A stretch of DNA of 24,588 nucleotides from contig JBCKVB010000023.1 of NCBI GenBank assembly GCA_038924245.1, positions 1-24,588 of the forward strand, read 5' to 3'. Made by a program: the position numbers and the translations under genes. Origin of the DNA: SURF-13 sp038924245. GTDB taxonomy: Bacteria; Pseudomonadota; Gammaproteobacteria; SURF-13. Shown here piece by piece: positions 22,119 to 24,588 of the stretch (positions are counted from its first letter, which is position 1; every line of letters begins with the position of its first letter). The notes under the pieces were generated by a model that worked only from the letters and a program-made list of their open reading frames with translations, ran no database searches and had not been told where the DNA came from.

Positions 22119-22373
22119 TTACAGTCTCAAGCCCTTCTGCTCCGGCTGCCACTTGGCAACATCGAGCTGCGCCGTGCCGATGCCGAGTGAACGCACCCAC
22201 TTGGCGGCGGCATCCAGTGAACCCCAGGTCTTGACTGTGCCCTTGAGGGTGAAGGCCGTAATGGCACCCGTCGGGGTATCGGCCTCTATGTGGAAACGGG
22301 CGCCATTAGCGATAATGCGGATGCGCCGGACAGCGCCCGCATCCACCAAGGCGCGCAGAGTCTTCTCATTCAT
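22119..22373 (-). CDS. ParC-like partition-associated protein
   Basis: The start was chosen at the second of two adjacent ATGs because GGGAGG then lies six bases ahead; the frame from 22430 is unlikely. The 84-residue product (N-E-K-T-L-R-A-L-V-D-A-G-A-V, H-I-E-A-D-T, KTWGSLDAAAKWVRSLG, DVAKWQP) resembles proteins annotated as ParC family partition-associated on plasmids and integrative elements; this is recalled, not searched. It overlaps the upstream ribbon-helix-helix gene by eight bases, so the two form one operon. Its likely role is maintenance of a mobile element. An IS256 end follows its stop immediately. Confidence 0.65.
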   Translation of the reverse strand: MNEKTLRALVDAGAVRRIRIIANGARFHIEADTPTGAITAFTLKGTVKTWGSLDAAAKWVRSLGIGTAQLDVAKWQPEQKGLRL

Positions 22374-22560
22374 CATCGTCCTCCCTGAATAAGGATCGCT
22401 GTTCCGGGATGGGGATGCCCACCTCCGCACAATGCTTTCGAATCAGCACCTCAATCATGTTGGCGACACTGCGCTGTTCGCGCAGGGCGGCCCCTCGCGT
22501 CGCCTCCTTCAGTATCGGGTCAATGCGCAGATTTAAGGTGGCGGTTTTTTTCGGGGGCAT
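22366..22560 (-). CDS. Ribbon-helix-helix DNA-binding protein (CopG/ParG/Arc type)
   Basis: The 64-residue protein has a basic arm (P-P-K-K-T), the DNA-contacting strand A-T-L-N-L-R-I-D, and two helices (ILKEATRGAALREQ, SVANMIEVLIRKHCAE) of a typical RHH dimer, then an acidic tail. RHH proteins of this size repress their own promoter and serve as antitoxins or as plasmid partition factors. The direct repeats upstream at 22595-22616 are well placed as its operator. It is coupled to the ParC-like gene by overlap. Confidence 0.75.
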   Translation of the reverse strand: MPPKKTATLNLRIDPILKEATRGAALREQRSVANMIEVLIRKHCAEVGIPIPEQRSLFREDDDE

Positions 22561-22594
22561 GCTTCACGCGTGGACATACCTGATACACGCCTAT

Positions 22595-22616
22595 TGTAAC
22601 GCATATGTAACGCATT
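22595..22616 (-). promoter_or_regulatory. Operator-like direct repeat TGTAACGCAT x2, 11-bp period
   Basis: TGTAACGCAT occurs at 22595-22604 and 22606-22615, so the period is 11 bp, about one helical turn. The second copy continues as TGTAA-CGCA-TTACA, an inverted repeat. It lies 35 bases ahead of the RHH gene on the minus strand. Such phased repeats are usual for RHH dimers binding side by side, so autoregulation is likely. Confidence 0.55.
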
Positions 22617-22848
22617 ACAAGTGTCGCCGATACAGTGCAACCATTGCTGGGCACCATCGGGGCGACGGGTGCGGGCGGAAACGGAGGGAGTGACGTTGGA
22701 CGGAGCCGCTGAGGGCATTGCGGAGGTGGCGAAGGCCGCCGTTCGGCACCCTCGGCATACCTCACCCCCCAGTCACCAATGGAGGCTTTTACTCTAGAAA
22801 ATTACAGGTAATAAATAAATCTGTCCCCTTTTTGTAAGCTCAAAATTC
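22617..22848. other. Gene-free stretch between the RHH promoter and the helicase gene
   Basis: It is GC-rich and unstructured up to about 22780, then AT-rich. AATAAATCTGTCCCC followed by a T-run (22813-22833) is a scar like the other RAYT/REP debris in this window; the T-run could also end transcription from the left. No gene is supported. Confidence 0.35.
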
Positions 22849-22870
22849 TGCATATCATTAATGATATGCA
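22849..22870. promoter_or_regulatory. Perfect 22-bp palindrome at the 3' end of the helicase gene
   Basis: TGCATATCATTAATGATATG followed by CA is fully self-complementary, 11 bases per arm without a loop. It lies three bases beyond the helicase stop (minus strand). It could be a regulator operator left from a lost toxin-antitoxin gene, a cruciform or a weak hairpin. It lacks a GC stem and T-run, so it is not a normal terminator. Confidence 0.5.
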
Positions 22871-22873
22871 AAT

Positions 22874-24588
22874 TCAATTGCATGTAGAAAAGACCAGCTC
22901 TGGCACGACCACTTCCCATTGGTCGCATTTTGGCTCGCCATATTTCGTATCAGCATCATCCTTTCGCCAGACAAGAATCGCGTTCACTCGCGCCTCGGTG
23001 CATTGCATAGCGGAGCGAACTGCAAATGCACCCGACATTTTACCGACAGTATCTCCTTCTGCATTAAGCAAACACCATCTTCCGTTTATTGTTTGCAAAC
23101 TTAATGGCGATCCAGGTTCAAGACGATCAATCAAGCCGTGAATAGGGTCTGTTGATACGAATCTGCCCGCAAAGCCAAGGTCGATTTCTTTCAGGCCGGG
23201 ACAAACGTATTGGCGCTCAAGCTCTGGGGGTGGTGCGGCAATCCGTGTACTTGAGCGGCGCAGCAAATATGGCTCATCGTGGATGGCGTCAAGCAGGACA
23301 TTCCCGTCGTCCAATCGGGCCAAGGTCAGCGTTTGTTTGGTGCGGGTCATGGCAACGTAGTAGAGGCGGCGGATAGCGTCAATATCCTCGTCCTTCCCTG
23401 GCTGCCACTTTCCATCGAGAACAGCCACATGATCGAACTCCAGCCCTTTTGCGCCATGGGCAGTCACCAATAACAGCCCCGTTTGTCGACGCCGCGCGTC
23501 GCACCCCCACTCCGCCAGCCAATCCTTGAAGTATGCGACGGGCAGCTCGGCGCCTTCTGTTTCCAACGCATATTCGCGTAGCGCTTCGCGTAGCATTTCC
23601 CATCCTGGATTATCGCTTTTGTCTGCGAGAAAATCGTTCATCCGCGCCGCATCAACCAGCGCATGTCCGCTTTGCTTCAGCCACTCGATCAAAGATTGTG
23701 TCTCGCGCAATTTCCAGAAATGGAAACTATCTTCCCGCGCAGATTGCACGGGGATGCCCCGCCATTCGCAATAGCTGCGCACCGGATGCAGCAGCTTCCA
23801 TTCTCTAGCGATGACGGCGCATGATGCCCAACTCCAATCGGCATCACGCGCAGCAAGGCGCCCCAGTTCAGCCATCACCGTCATGGCCTGAGTGATAGCG
23901 CTGTTGCCCGCTGGCAGAATTTGCACTCGCCCCTGACCCACCGTATCTCGCGCTTGCCAGTCGCCGCCCGGCAGACTTTTTACCCGGCCCTTGTTGATAC
24001 GGATGGGGTGCGCTGCCTTCATCCTGTCAGCCGCAGGCGCAATGAAGGCATTCGCGGCTGCGATGATGTGTGCGGTGGAGCGATAGTTCTCGATCAGATA
24101 AGCAGGTTTTGCTTGATAGTCGGTTTCAAAACGGCGGATAAACTCGGCAGATGCGCCCTTGAATCCGTATATGTTTTGATCGTCATCGCCGACTGCAAAG
24201 AGATTTATTTTTCCTTCTTCATCCGTCCGCGTGCGCCCGGCAAGGGCTGAAATCAGCTCGCACTCTGCATTGCCAATATCCTGATATTCATCTACCAGAA
24301 TCCAGCGAAATCCAGCCAGCAGTTGGTCGCGTTGAGCATCGGCCTCTTCCGGGAGCAAGCCATCACCGCGCAGCAAGGCGGTAGCCTCGAGCAAGATTTT
24401 CTCAAAGTAGTTGTCATCCGCTTTGTCAGCCCGCTCCGCGAAACTTGCCCCCGTCAGGCGCATGGCCAAAGCGTGCAGGGTGCGTATGGTGACACCACGC
24501 GCATCGTCGCCGATCAAGGCGTTGAGGCGCTGACGTATCTGCATGGCGGCGTGGCGGTTATAGGCAAGTGCAATGATGCTGCGCGGAT
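22874..24588 (-). CDS. UvrD/Rep-family superfamily 1 helicase, N-terminal part outside window
   Basis: The frame runs through the right edge (I-I-A-L-A-Y-N-R-H-A-A before M-Q-I-R), so the Walker A motif lies outside and the Met at 24544 is not the true start. Visible helicase motifs are II W-I-L-V-D-E-Y-Q-D-I, III A-V-G-D-D-D-Q-N-I-Y-G-F-K-G-A, IV L-I-E-N-Y-R-S-T, V T-A-H-G-A-K-G-L-E-F-D and VI R-L-Y-Y-V-A-M-T-R-T-K. These proteins unwind DNA 3' to 5' in repair, recombination or defence. About 140 residues follow motif VI with no known domain (L-L-R-R-S-S-T-R-I, then a beta-rich end), an extra C-terminal part compared with plain UvrD. The stop was read at 22874-22876. Its genomic role here is unknown. 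Confidence 0.92.
   Translation of the reverse strand, partial: PRSIIALAYNRHAAMQIRQRLNALIGDDARGVTIRTLHALAMRLTGASFAERADKADDNYFEKILLEATALLRGDGLLPEEADAQRDQLLAGFRWILVDEYQDIGNAECELISALAGRTRTDEEGKINLFAVGDDDQNIYGFKGASAEFIRRFETDYQAKPAYLIENYRSTAHIIAAANAFIAPAADRMKAAHPIRINKGRVKSLPGGDWQARDTVGQGRVQILPAGNSAITQAMTVMAELGRLAARDADWSWASCAVIAREWKLLHPVRSYCEWRGIPVQSAREDSFHFWKLRETQSLIEWLKQSGHALVDAARMNDFLADKSDNPGWEMLREALREYALETEGAELPVAYFKDWLAEWGCDARRRQTGLLLVTAHGAKGLEFDHVAVLDGKWQPGKDEDIDAIRRLYYVAMTRTKQTLTLARLDDGNVLLDAIHDEPYLLRRSSTRIAAPPPELERQYVCPGLKEIDLGFAGRFVSTDPIHGLIDRLEPGSPLSLQTINGRWCLLNAEGDTVGKMSGAFAVRSAMQCTEARVNAILVWRKDDADTKYGEPKCDQWEVVVPELVFSTCN

Overview
The window looks like accessory DNA from a Gram-negative proteobacterium, probably beta or gamma. 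This is inferred from the moderately high GC content, Shine-Dalgarno/ATG starts, a MetK of usual bacterial length, an AlpA-type regulator, IS256-family ends and RAYT/REP-like scars. No ribosomal RNA, tRNA or core marker is visible, so the genus cannot be given. Base composition is patchy: AT-rich islands (about 1812-2342, 19726-20475 and 21175-21915) sit beside GC-rich genes, which fits repeated horizontal input.

Layout. (1) 1-2385: the tail of a large TPR protein (34-residue TPRs followed by nine kinesin-light-chain-type 42-residue repeats), a coupled AT-rich gene with a Tat-like leader, and a decayed partial copy of that gene's 5' part. (2) 2468-9976: the most remarkable block. A probable SAM-II riboswitch lies directly in front of a full-length S-adenosylmethionine synthetase (metK). 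A chain of genes follows, most joined by ATGA or short overlaps: two micro-ORFs (one an orphan Tat-like leader), a MoxR-type AAA+ ATPase, an unknown 155-aa protein, a protein with an HExxH metallopeptidase motif plus a VWA MIDAS domain, and a second, divergent MetK. Two more micro-ORFs and a DUF2779-type protein (Cas4/RecB-like nuclease plus DEDD exonuclease) come next, with no terminator seen between. (3) 9977-14977: a decayed phage or satellite-like cassette with an AlpA-like regulator, a zinc-finger protein, a DUF1376-like replication protein and a terminase small subunit, but no large terminase or integrase. (4) 14978-19375: an unknown protein, a two-gene unit made of a PLD-nuclease/J-domain fusion and a 25-residue tryptophan-rich repeat protein ending in an SSB-type tail (FDDDIPF), and two small unknown genes. 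(5) 19376-22120: a shrunken group II intron relic, minus-strand genes (an unknown protein, a small SSB-like protein also ending in DDDIPF, a secreted HExxH protein) and the 3' end of an IS256-family element. (6) 22119-24588: a ribbon-helix-helix/ParC-like partition-type pair with a repeated operator, and the C-terminal part of a UvrD/Rep-family helicase running off the right edge.

How the genes may work together. The overlapping stops and starts from 3812 to 8366 argue for one translationally coupled operon that senses SAM through the riboswitch. My working hypothesis, which is inference, is that the MoxR/VWA pair remodels or activates a protein or complex that includes one or both MetK proteins, so that AdoMet production or a derivative is coupled to an AAA+ chaperone. 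The downstream nuclease/exonuclease gene could make this part of a genome-defence or stress module. The PLD-J/repeat pair is a second candidate conflict system, and its SSB-like tail suggests recruitment to single-stranded-DNA-binding protein.
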